A stretch of 64,000 bases of DNA, from the NCBI RefSeq assembly GCF_000264905.1, contig NW_006763145.1, positions 712,029 to 776,028 of the forward strand. Direction: 5' to 3'. A model generated the notes under the pieces. It was not told the origin of the DNA. It did not search any database and worked only from the letters and a program-made list of their open reading frames with translations. Made by a program: the position numbers and the translations under genes. This DNA is from Stereum hirsutum FP-91666 SS1 (taxonomy: Eukaryota; Basidiomycota; Agaricomycetes; Russulales; Stereaceae). This document shows positions 54,442 through 64,000 of the stretch, one piece after another. The number at the start of each line of letters is the position of its first letter. Within the stretch, counting starts at the first letter, position 1.

Positions 54442-55796
54442 ATGTTCACAAGAACGATATCCATCCTACTCCTCGTTCTCACAGTATCCTCGGCCTTTGC
54501 TTCTCCCCTGATCCGGGACCAGAGCGAAGATGGTATTGAGACGAAGGCATTGAGCAAGCGCGGAGCTGTGCTAAGTGCACAATTTGCCACCGAGTCCGAG
54601 GTGGGTTTTTCTGGTGTCTCACGATTGATCACTGTGCCACAGCTCAAGGACCCTTCTCTAATATGTAGGCTAGTGGGTGCGTGCCGTGATAGTGCTTGAC
54701 CTGAAGCGGCGATGGTACTCAAAGCGGCCTGATTACTAGTGTCTTCATATTGGAGAATAACCTTTGGGGCGAAGCTGCTGCCACGAGTGGTGCGTGCATT
54801 TTGACAGCATCCATTTACGAGTTGACTTGCACATACGTATGTCCTTACTGTCCGTCTATATAGGCTCTCAAACGTCGCAGGTGACTGCCACGAGTGGCAC
54901 GACTATCACATGGCATACCACCTACACCTGGGCAGGAGGACCTTTCAACGTCAAAAGCTGTCCGTCCGCCTTACCCTCGCTATGACTTGATTGACAATGC
55001 TCATCGGATCACCCCTTATGTAGATGCCAATCTCGATCTCCGTCAAGGCCTCGGAAAATCCCTGACTTCTAGTACATCACATCTCTTTACCTCCTTCATC
55101 CCGTCCGGGCTCTGCTTACAAGCTCGACTTCTCGAATAGTTGCCTCAATACCTACGACCTGGGATTGGACTTACACCACTGCGAGCTCCGACCTTGTCGC
55201 TGACGTGTCCTACGACATGTGGTTGTCTAACTCAGCCACCGGGATGGGCTCGTCAAGTACTTCGACTTTCGAAGTGATGGTCTGGTTGAGTTCGCGCGGA
55301 GGGTGAGTACCAACATTTTTCGTGTGGGTGACACATTGACCTGACGAGTACTTTGTGTCGGTGAATAGCGCTGGACCTGCTGGCTCGCAAATTGGCACAG
55401 CTAAGTGAGTCTTCCTTTCCTCCCTTTTCTCACACGCTCTTGCCACCGCCACAGACTCAAGTACCTTGATCACAGCGTCAATGGCGTAATATGGAACCTC
55501 TTCCGCGGCACCGTCGAGACTTGGACCGTCCTCTCCTTTGTCGCTCCTTCCGAGATCACCTCTTTCAGCCAGGACCTCAAGCCCTTCTTCACTTTTTTGA
55601 CCGCGAACCAGGGCGTGCCGGCTGATAGCTTCTTGGTGCAGTTACAGGCGGGGACGGAACCTTTTGTTGGTGCGTTGTTCTCCGCTCCGTACTTCCTCCA
55701 CCGGTCTGTCCTTGGCAAGTCCACGCTAACAAATTGTGGCTCATTCCAGGCTCCGCAACGCTCACGACCTCCGCGTACAACACTGTCATCAACTGA
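54442..55796 (+). CDS. Secreted GH12 endoglucanase / xyloglucanase
   Basis: A signal peptide (FTRTISILLLVLTVSSAFAS) and a short propeptide-like stretch ending in Lys-Arg precede a GH12 jelly-roll. Well-supported exons are 54864-54959, 55024-55071, 55140-55302, 55369-55404, 55455-55669 and 55750-55796. The first exon is 54442 to about 54600, and another ends at 54789. Family segments: ENNLWGEAAATSGSQ, TITWHTTYTWAGGPFNVKSY, IPTTWDWTYT, VADVSYDMWLSNSATG, FEVMVWLSSRGGAGP with the nucleophile Glu, and LQAGTEPFVGSATLTTSAYN with the acid/base Glu. GH12 enzymes cleave beta-1,4-glucan or xyloglucan outside the cell. The joint between the propeptide and ENNLWG is unresolved: no candidate exon in 54601-54789 gives a convincing family sequence, so the N-terminal model may be wrong or damaged. 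Confidence 0.88.
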
Positions 55797-56630
55797 AGGA
55801 GGTACGCGGTAAAGGTTTCCAAGCTTGGAGATTCCATGGTTTGGTTAGCCTGTCAAACATCATTTTTCAATGTTCGCGTTTCGTGCTCATGGGGAAGTCC
55901 ATGTACTGCACTGTGAGCTCGCGATCGATTTTTGGCCAGCTTCTTTCATTTTTGCAACTGCTCTCAGGCTCATACGGTCCGAGGAGAAGAGAAAGAAGAT
56001 GCTGTCGGACGTAAGGCCAAAGCCCGTCGGTCTGTGATGCTATGCATGCATTGTCTCAATCTGCATCCATGAGAACCCGCGCGTCTTCAAAAAGACAAGT
56101 CTGATGCGAACCCTCTGTTTGTATCGCGTGAACTCTCGTGGATGACGAAAGGCCCAATAATACGCGCGACTAGTGATCGATTGTCACATCGCAGTACGAG
56201 TTCTGTGCAGAGTACTGTCTTGAAATAAGAGTTCACTTTGGTCGTCGCGAGCACATTCCCCATTTGGACAACGGGCGTTTTCAGAAGCAGTTACCTTGCT
56301 TGAAAGGTCCTTCCTACCCCCGTAATTGCTCAGAATCGACCCGGAAATAAACATGACCAAACACCGGAGATTTGATCTCTCCATCTTCGCTTTGATAAGA
56401 TTGTGGCACATGCCCCTTGTTACTCGATATCCATATGCATGAACGTGAACGACTTGTTGATATCTTCTCTTCTTTTCGATCTTTTCCACTCAGCGAGAGG
56501 ACAAACCGGTTGTCTTTCTGCGCAAACGGCTGTATTCGCTCCTATGCCGCGTCACTGCGTCATAACGTTGCGCCCGGACGATAACATTGAACGCGCCGTG
56601 TCAGTGTTGTGGCGAAGCTCTCGCCCACGA
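55797..56630. other. Intergenic region before the Helitron
   Basis: No gene I can support. A short minus frame at 56184-56489 is featureless. The left boundary of the Helitron is proposed at 56631. Confidence 0.35.
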
Positions 56631-59600
56631 CCAGCGATCGCGTTGACACTTCACAACGCAGATCAATCTGCGAGTGTCCTTTACGATCACTAACTCTGCG
56701 TAGTTTCGACTCCCTCTGTATCGTTCGCAGGTTACTCGTGTCGACACATATTCACGTTGTTCGCGGTCTCCTTTGCGACATGTATACACTGCCCGATCCA
56801 TGATATACTTGCCTTCTCTTGGTGCATTGTTCACATGTGTTGTCCTTCGCTCGGAGCGGGGCATTAGTGTGGGTTTCCTGTGTCATGTGCCAACATGCTA
56901 GTTAAATATTTGGTACGTTTTCAGAGGCTGTCTAACTTCGGTCGCAATTTCACACTTTCAGACCGCAATCGTTCTCACTCATCCACTCGACGGGCCTACG
57001 TCTCCGTTCATGTTTTCTTGTTCTGCGTAGGCGCTCGTATGACGTCGTGTAAATGCTGCAAAGGCTGAAATCATGCCACTCGTGTTCTTACACTACGTCA
57101 TTATCCGCTGCGTCCCGGGTGCTTACGCTACCGGTGCGGAATTTTTTACTCTATTCCACTCGCCCTCTGCTCATCTTCTTCCACCATTCTTTTGTGTTAT
57201 TGTCCATCTTCTCCAAACGGTCATCTTCCTCTAGGATTGGCGGTTTATGGGCCTGTAAGAATAGGTCGTCGTTGAAGTCGCGTAAAAGCCTGATCGTCTC
57301 CCTACCCGAACTCCTCGACAACGCCACATATAAATTGAACAGGGACAGGCCGTTCGAAGGAGGCTGGGCGATGTCGATGAGCACATAAGGGATGGTCTGG
57401 CCTTGTGCTCGATAGTCGGTGAATGCGTATGCTGAGGACATGGGCAGTTGGCGGCGCTGGACCCTCTTTGTGGTGAGTTTGCCTTTTACCTTCGTTCGAA
57501 TGTCGAAAGACCGCGCGATGGGCTCGATTGGGATTACTTGGTCTTCCAAGCCTGCTAGCCGTGTGGCCCGTGTGCGGTCCAATTTCACGAGGATATATGC
57601 GGGTTGATGCTGCAGATGGACGACCTTTCGCTCGCCGATGGGGGGTTCCGATTCGTGCAGAACGATGCGAACAATGGTGCCCCTTGCGCCGTTGGTGATG
57701 TCCAGATCTGTCTGTACGTTCGTGGTGACCATGACTTTCATCCCGATCGCCACTTCGACAACATCCGGCAGTTGATTCCTCCCGTCTCCTCTCGTGGCAT
57801 TGAGGCGCTTCCTCTGCACATCTATCTTCTCTCGCAGCGTGAGGTCTCTCCTCCCTAGCCGATCCTTCACCGTGTCGTCAGCTCGAACGATGAAGCGTCG
57901 CGCCTTGGTTTCGTCGCAATGTTGTCGCACCGCATGTTCGTTCCACTTCATTCGGACTGCGTGTCGCGGGGTGACGAGTCCGGCACTTTTCCAAGGAGCA
58001 GTCGTGAAGTCCGTTGGAGGGCAGCCCTCGTTCGTCAGGAGCTGGCCACGGAGCATTGTAAGATCCTCCGGTTGTACTCGTCCAAACCGGAGGTTGCGCA
58101 AGAAGTCTCGCCACACTATGTCTGACACCCGCATTTGCTCTCGCAGGATGACGACCTCTCTGAACTCCTCGAATATCGCGCGGCCAAGCTGTGATTCCGT
58201 GTTGTCGTAGGTGGCGTTCGAAGGCCAATACAACGCCTCCTTTTCGCCTCCGATAACAGGTGGGAATTGATGGTGATCGCCACAGAGGATGACGCTAATC
58301 CCTCCGAAGGATCTGTCGCACGACGGTTCACCTGGTTGTTGCTTGCCAACGCCAATGTTCCGGGATAGGGCCGCGAAGAAGGCTTTCCCGATCATGGAGT
58401 ACTCGTCAATGATGAGGTAGCGGACGTGTCGGAGGATTCTCTGCAGCTTGGCCTTGGACTCGTCGCTCATAGCGCCTTTACGCTGTGAAATAGCGCCTAT
58501 GACGTGGGTGGTCTTGCCACTGATGAGGGATGCTGCGACACCGGTGTATGCTCCCTTGATCAGGAGGCGTGCTGCGCGTGTTTCGACAAATCGACTGGTG
58601 ATGGTTTGGATGACTTTCGACTTGCCAGTGCCGCCTTCCCCAGATACGATCATACGCAGAGGTGGTGGGTCCTTTCCCGCTAACGTCTGGTCCAGATGCC
58701 ACGCCACAATATCATATGCACGACGTTGATCTTCCTTCAACTCGCCGACGGCCGCCGGAGCCAACGCCTCCTCTGACATCTCCACCTCGCGCATCTCCAC
58801 CGATGGGCCGTCATCTCCGTCCATAATCTCTACGGTTGCCTCTCCATCGACGGCTAAGTCCTGAGGAAGCGACGCGAAGTCTTGACGGTCGATATCATCT
58901 GCCATTTGCTCTCGCCATCGGGAAAGCTGGTTCTGCATGGTTGCATTCGAGTACGTTATCCCCTGGCTGTTCTCTCTGATCTCTTGTGCGGGTGTGGGCG
59001 GAGGATTTTGGTCTCTATTCTCCTCGTCGAAGACGCCGGCTTGGAGGGCGTGAAGGATTGCCAACCTCGCGTGTTGCTGCTCTCGTGGCGACCGTTCCTC
59101 CGAGCGCAGCTCGTCCAGCAGCTTGGGAGTGATTGGCTGTTCCTCTACTGATGGATTTATGTCTTCATCCATGGCAACATCATCAGATCGATGTGCATCT
59201 GCGCGTTGTCGTCGTTCGTTTCGCCGCTCCTTCGCTGCTGATTCGCACTCGTGATAATATTGGAATCCATCGATCATACGGCGTGTGTACGCGTTCGCAT
59301 TGTCCTTGAACGATGAGAATGCAGATTGCCATGTTTCGTTGGGCCCCTTCAGGTCTCGCGAAAGATCGTGCCACGGTTTAAGGAGGATGAGCATACAGGC
59401 ACTGTAGTATTCTTGTGTGTCCGGGTCGTCATTGCGTGGAATGGTGTGCCCTCCGATGAAGTTCACGAGGTTGTTATGACCTTCGGTGCGCAGAACGCGG
59501 AGAAGTTTGTCGTGTTTCGGATGGTCCGCGGTGTATGAAACTCGGTCGTTGGGAGGCCTTCCCCGCGATTCCTCTCCGACGGGCGTTTCTGTGTTGTCCA

Positions 59601-62600
59601 CTGATGCTGTTTGGGGCGTCCGTGGTGAATCTGCGTCGTATGTGCTGCCGATGAACTGAACGAGGTTGTATGACGCGAGCCCGGGACCCCGACAGCGATA
59701 ATCAACGACCTGAGACTTGCCGTAGATCTTGCCTCGAGTGTCGCCCCCGATGGTGATCATTTCATTGTCCTGTGAATTGTGCTCCCGGTCAGTCCACTTC
59801 TTAGTCTTTCGCGCGTTGCGGGCCGCTCACCCCGTCCACATCCTCTTGAACAGGTGTATTATCCTCCGGAGCCTGTGTCCCTCCTTCTGGTGGATCCTTG
59901 GCGGTACTTCAGTGTTCCTTCCTCGTCTGAAAATAGGAAATCATGTTCGACTCACATTGCGCCCGAGGAGCTGATTGATATCGCTGTCTGCTCCTCTCAC
60001 GCCTTCATTTCCGCTTTCGCCACTCGACCTGGTATGGTGTCAGCGTCTGCACTCGACGGAAAGCTATGGTCGACCTTACCTGTGGGGCCCGTGTTGGCGG
60101 CGAAGATCGGGAAACGCCGTTAGCAGCGCACCGGAAAACGACGACCAAAAGAGCGGGCTGTAATGGTGAGACTCCTTTGTGTCCTTCCATCCCATGAGAT
60201 ACGCGATGACCATGGGGCCTGCCAGTTCCTGTTGACGGTTCACTGACTGAACAACGCGCAGGATGAGCTTGCGCTGGTCGTCCTGAAGAGTATCGCGGTA
60301 ATCGCTGCGCTCGACGTGATAGGCGTGGCCCTTCGCCATGACTGCCGACAGGTTGTGCGTCTTGCTTTGTTTCTTTGCCGCATAACCAGTGATGTACCAG
60401 GTGAGGTTTTTCGTGTCGTGGCCGTTCGTGATGAGCTTACAGTCGTTATTGCACATCAGGTTGACTGTTATGGCGGGATTCCAGCCGTTGACGCGTCCAT
60501 ACAGTCGTTTGGGACACCATTCTCCGTTCTCCTTCACGTAGTCCTCCGGTGAGCATTCGAACGGAACGCCGCGCTTGCAGATGTAAATGCCGTTCTGATC
60601 TGGGATCTGACACCGTCTTCTCTCACAGTTGTGGACCTGTTTGCTCCTGGCCACGCGAAGCTCGAGGTTGCGAACATCATCGTCGTACGTGGCCGAATCC
60701 GGGTGGGGCGGTCTACTGTACCCGACCTCGCGCTCGTTCGGAATGGCGGCGACGGATTCCGTGGACTCGAGGCCAGGCATGTAGGCTCGGACGTTCACAC
60801 GAATGAACTCGGTGATCTTGTCTCGGAACGACGCTGTTTTGAGTAGCTCGTGAAGTTCTGAAGGGGACGGTGTGTGTTGGGTGTATAGGAGCATGTGAAG
60901 GTGAAGTGCGCCACGACCCTGCGTCTCGTCGGTTCCGAAGTACGCGCTGATTCGACCGAGGATGCCCATGCCACTTTCGACACGATGGCCTCCCGTCACC
61001 TTCACCTGGAAGAGGGTTGTTAGAATGGTGTCGATGATGAAGTGGAAGAATTTCGACGCGGCCCAGGGATCCCGGGCGATGTTGTTAGCGCGTCGATCCT
61101 TATCTGGGCCCTCCGTGGCGAGAAAAGCGTCGAGATCGATCTGTTCGCCGGCGAATACTTGAGCGATAGGGTGATGGAGGTCTGACGGGTTGATAGTGAT
61201 CCAGACGGATGGTGGGCCCATCGCCACACTCGTCGACCAGATCTTGCTACGGAGCTGGTAACGGGATGCGTCTGAGCCATGGACACGAGCTCCGGCTGCA
61301 TGGAGGTGACGCCGAAGGAGGCGAACGGCGGGGTCTACGATCGCCTGGCCGAGTTCCTCCTGCCGTACTGCTTCTCGTAGACTGTCTTGGGTGATGCGAG
61401 ACAATACACGTGCGTCTCGGTCGAAATCCTTCCGTCTCATCTGGATCCGTGCGGAGTTGAGTGTCTGACGGCGCTGCTCGATGCCAAAGGCTAGGAATGG
61501 AAAGTTTTCGTGGCGACGGAACCGTCCGTCGTGATACTCGAGGGCCCATCGAACCTGCTCTATAAAGGAGAGCGGTGTTTCGCGATCTGCCTCGATGCCG
61601 CCGCGACCATTAGGAAAGAGACCTGGATACGCCTTCTCCCAGAAGTTTGCCGAGTTCGGGTTGTATGGCCGTGTTTCGCCCTTCCGAGGGCGCCCAAAGT
61701 CGTTCGCTGGTTGGCGACTGTAGCGAACACTGTAGCCTCCTTCCTGCCCCTCTTTCCACAGGTTGGAAAGGCCGTAGAGCATTGTCTCTGTGTTCGTCAC
61801 GTTCGTTTGATCTGTATCGATTGCGCCATTGATTTGGAATGGTATGACATCGGGAGCTGGGCGATAAACGATACGGTGAGAACGTGTCAAATGATAGAAA
61901 CAGAGTGGCGAGGAGTAAATTCACTTTCTCCATCAACGTCGCCTTCGGGGTCAGACACAAATGTGTATCCATCCTGTTGGAATGGAAGGGGCTCATCTGA
62001 AAGACATGAGACAATATATAAATGTCCACATACAAACCGCTCACCGTGGTCCGGTCCCTCCTCTTCCCTCGGTACATACCCTTCGCTCTCCTGGTCAACT
62101 ATCCCCACGTCCTCAGATTGGTGGACGTTCGCGATGATCTCCTCCGGTACGCCATCCTCGGGAAGCTGCTGAAGGTGTGTGTCGCTGATCTCGATATCGC
62201 CGTAATACTTGGTATTGTTGGTTTTCAGCCAGATCAGCGCAGCTCGCACTGCATGACGCCGAACACGGAATGTGTTGTAGAGCCAAGATTTCGGGAGACG
62301 GCCCTTCGCTATGAATGTTACAGTGATTATGGAGGAGAGGATGGAGGGAGGCCGAGGCATGAGCTTTCCCTGTGTCATGGCGGCGATTCCTCGTATGTCC
62401 TGTTCGTAGGTGCTAACAGTCCCTCGCATACCCCGCTGAGTGTTCTCCGCCCTGATGCCCTCCGCCTTTTTGGGCCACATCTTGAAGACAAAGACACGAG
62501 GATACAGGAGCGCGATGAGCAGCTGCTCCGGGACGGTCAGGCGGCGAAGCTCCCATGGTATTTCTCCAATCCAGAGATTATTGGCAAGGGAATATTTAGG

Positions 62601-63330
62601 TGGCGCCGTGGTGTTCTCTTTCTTGAGTCCATCCAAGCACTCGCCACAGACATTGACTTCGGATGGGCGCCCGTCGTCGTCTGAGGTGATGGCGGACGAG
62701 TCAAGTAGCATCCCATGCGTTAAGACCTGCGCGGGGTGCTCCAGTTCCGACTTTGGTCTAAGTCTCTCCGGATGGGGAACAGCGGACAAGGGAATGGTTG
62801 TGATGCGACTCTTCCTCTTCATGAGCCACCGTGCACAAACGCCACATGTCGCCAACTGAACAGCCTCGTTGGACGTGGCCTCATAGAACTCTCGAAAACA
62901 AGCCTTTCTCTCATCCTCGGATGGTAAGTCCAGGAAGTGAGCCGTGTCATAGGACGGGCTCGGATGAGTGTACGCCACCTGTGGGGGCTCCAGACGGCGC
63001 CGAATACGCCTCTCCTCCTCATACTCGCGTAGCCTCTTCTTGTGCTTGGACAGCTTAGAAAGACGAACCTGGTGTCCTTTCTCCTGTAGCGGACGTATGA
63101 CCTCTATCGGGTTGCGCGCGATTATGGCGTGAATGCGGTTCGTCTTCGTTGACTTGGCTTCCGTCGTGTATCTCGCCGCCGTGGACAACATGAATGTGTG
63201 AAGTTCGGTGACCGTCAGTGCTTGGAGATCGTCCTCTAGTTCCGTGTCGCTTATGTCTTCCATGTTCTCTGTAATAATGGAGGTGCAAATGCTTTGAGTG
63301 AGTCGCTTGGTTGGGTATTATGTGCATCAG
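56631..63330 (-). mobile_element. Autonomous Helitron (rolling-circle transposon)
   Basis: The element carries one intact RepHel gene on the minus strand. A candidate 3' end lies at 56631: on the minus strand a perfect 6-bp-stem hairpin (GCGTTG, 8-nt loop, CAACGC; 56659-56640), 5 nt, then CTGG at 56634-56631, followed by T in the flank. That fits the Helitron rule hairpin-spacer-CTRR-T. The 5' end (TC after A) is not identified; base composition changes near 63330, taken here only as an approximate limit. The hairpin differs from that of the elements at 13733 and 15778, so those belong to another Helitron family. Confidence 0.6.
57151..63263 (-). CDS. Helitron RepHel: DUF6570 + Rep (HUH) + Pif1-type helicase
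   Basis: Five exons (63263-61925, 61856-60080, 60028-59956, 59896-59831, 59769-57151) total 5874 nt and form one open frame of 1957 aa. The N-terminal third holds the DUF6570 region with two Cys pairs (CGVCARWL, CGECLDGL) and LANNLWIGEIPWELRRLT. The Helitron-like N domain follows (NPNSANFWEKAYPGLFPNG). The Rep HUH motif appears as GALHLHMLL (about residue 760) and the tyrosine motif as WYITGYAAKK (about residue 930). Two tiny exons encode an acidic linker. The Pif1 helicase has Walker A GEGGTGKSKVIQ (about residue 1460), Walker B LIIDEYSMIG, CGDHHQFPPV, and a C-terminal VALSRSSGR motif. It nicks, unwinds and replicates the element by a rolling circle. All catalytic motifs are present, so it may be active or recently active. 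Confidence 0.9.
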
Positions 63331-64000
63331 GAAATCCGGTATCTGCTATATAGCCGGTGTGTTTTCCCACCCCTGATTTGATAGCAGAACCCACGCTCTG
63401 AGAGCTCTGAGAGCACTCATATCAGTATGAGTAAACACTCTATATCATTAACTTGTAGGACTATCTATACAGCTACTACCATGTCCATGAATCTATATTA
63501 CCCTGTTTCACCTCAATAGAGATCTCTTACATGAGAGTGCTACCAGTCACAAGTGTCACAATGTCACAATTTTTGCTGGCCAGCCAGCAATTTGGGCCAC
63601 ACTTCTGCTCACATGTCCAAGCATCACTTCCTGACAAAATTAGGTATTGAGATTGACAGTATGGAAAGACATGATGATATATAAGCTACCAACAAGGATA
63701 AATTCAACAATAATAGGAAGGCAGAGTCTGAGTGGCACTGATGTGGCACAAGGATATAGAACACAAATTGAAGAGGCAATGTGACATTTTGATGGTTTGA
63801 ATGATACATCCTCTCTACCTATACACTCTCTGGGATTGATTTGTAAAGAAAAAGAGGAGAAAAAGTCGAAATCTGAAGCAGAGAGAATATAATGCAGGCA
63901 GGGTAGGGTAGTGGATAAGAAGAGAACAGGATTCTGTAGGAACTGTGGTGAATACTACATATCTGAGTGGAGAATACTCAGCTTTAGATGTGGGAGAGTC
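63264..64000. other. A/T-richer flank of the Helitron
   Basis: From about 63330 the sequence is clearly richer in A and T than the rest of the window and has no usable open frames. It contains a palindrome (TTGCTGGCCAGCCAGCAA, about 63574-63591) and short direct repeats of GTGTCACAATGTCACAA type near 63554. It may be the 5' part of the Helitron, or part of a second transposon (for example an LTR) into which it inserted. Unresolved. Confidence 0.35.

Noticed and set aside
61947..61984. 38-nt intron candidate within the DUF6570 part of the Helitron gene
   Set aside because: Too short and would break the frame; the unspliced reading is open.
1..64000. tRNA, rRNA, CRISPR arrays or prokaryotic operon signals
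   Set aside because: No cloverleaf with proper A/B boxes, no rRNA signature and no spaced direct repeats. The window is eukaryotic, so ribosome-binding sites and operons do not apply.

Overview
This is a nuclear fungal window, almost certainly from a mushroom-forming basidiomycete (Agaricomycetes). Genes are broken by many short introns (mostly 45-60 nt, GT-AG), both strands are used, and the contents are typical of that class: F-box paralogues, a DUF6699 protein, a riboflavin-aldehyde-forming-enzyme-like secreted protein, a GH12 glucanase, a sedolisin and a DUF6570-type Helitron. I rebuilt gene models by hand from splice sites, reading-frame phase and protein-family conservation. Where exon lists are given, the lengths add up to open frames, but no transcript was available. 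Coordinates may be off by 1-3 bases at some junctions.

Layout. 0-5 kb: PRPP synthetase (-) and an STE20/GCK-type kinase (+) share a divergent promoter. 5.4-11 kb: two tandem F-box genes, A and B. 11.4-13.1 kb: a coiled-coil protein resembling kinetochore Sos7 (-). 13.2-16.5 kb: a transposon graveyard with two Helitron-like 3' ends, one TIR element with a 5-bp target duplication, and degenerate repeats. 17.2-18 kb: calcipressin. 18-21 kb: gene-poor. 21-23.2 kb: flavin monooxygenase. 24.1-25.6 kb: proline-rich DUF6699 protein. 26.8-28.9 kb: epsin. 29.6-31 and 34.3-35.8 kb: two F-box/leucine-rich proteins flanking a small secreted double-psi barrel protein (32.5-33.3 kb). 36.3-39.3 kb: cysteine-rich single-pass membrane protein (-). 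40-45.6 kb: F-box genes C and D, which repeat the A-B module. 46-48.5 kb: secreted sedolisin (-). 49.8-52.2 kb: class I histone deacetylase (-), divergent from PER1 (+, 52.5-53.6 kb). 54.4-55.8 kb: secreted GH12 glucanase. 57.2-63.3 kb: an intact Helitron RepHel gene (-, 1957 aa), followed by an A/T-richer stretch to the window end.

The most interesting content is: (i) the four-member F-box family, whose two-gene unit A-B was copied as C-D in the same order and orientation about 34.6 kb away, and whose C-terminus carries a conserved Cys/His pattern that looks like an undescribed zinc-binding module; (ii) the complete DUF6570-Rep-Pif1 Helitron; and (iii) the dense transposon debris at 13.7-16.4 kb. 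The remaining genes are ordinary housekeeping genes (nucleotide synthesis, endocytosis, GPI remodelling, chromatin, calcineurin control) or secreted saprotroph genes.
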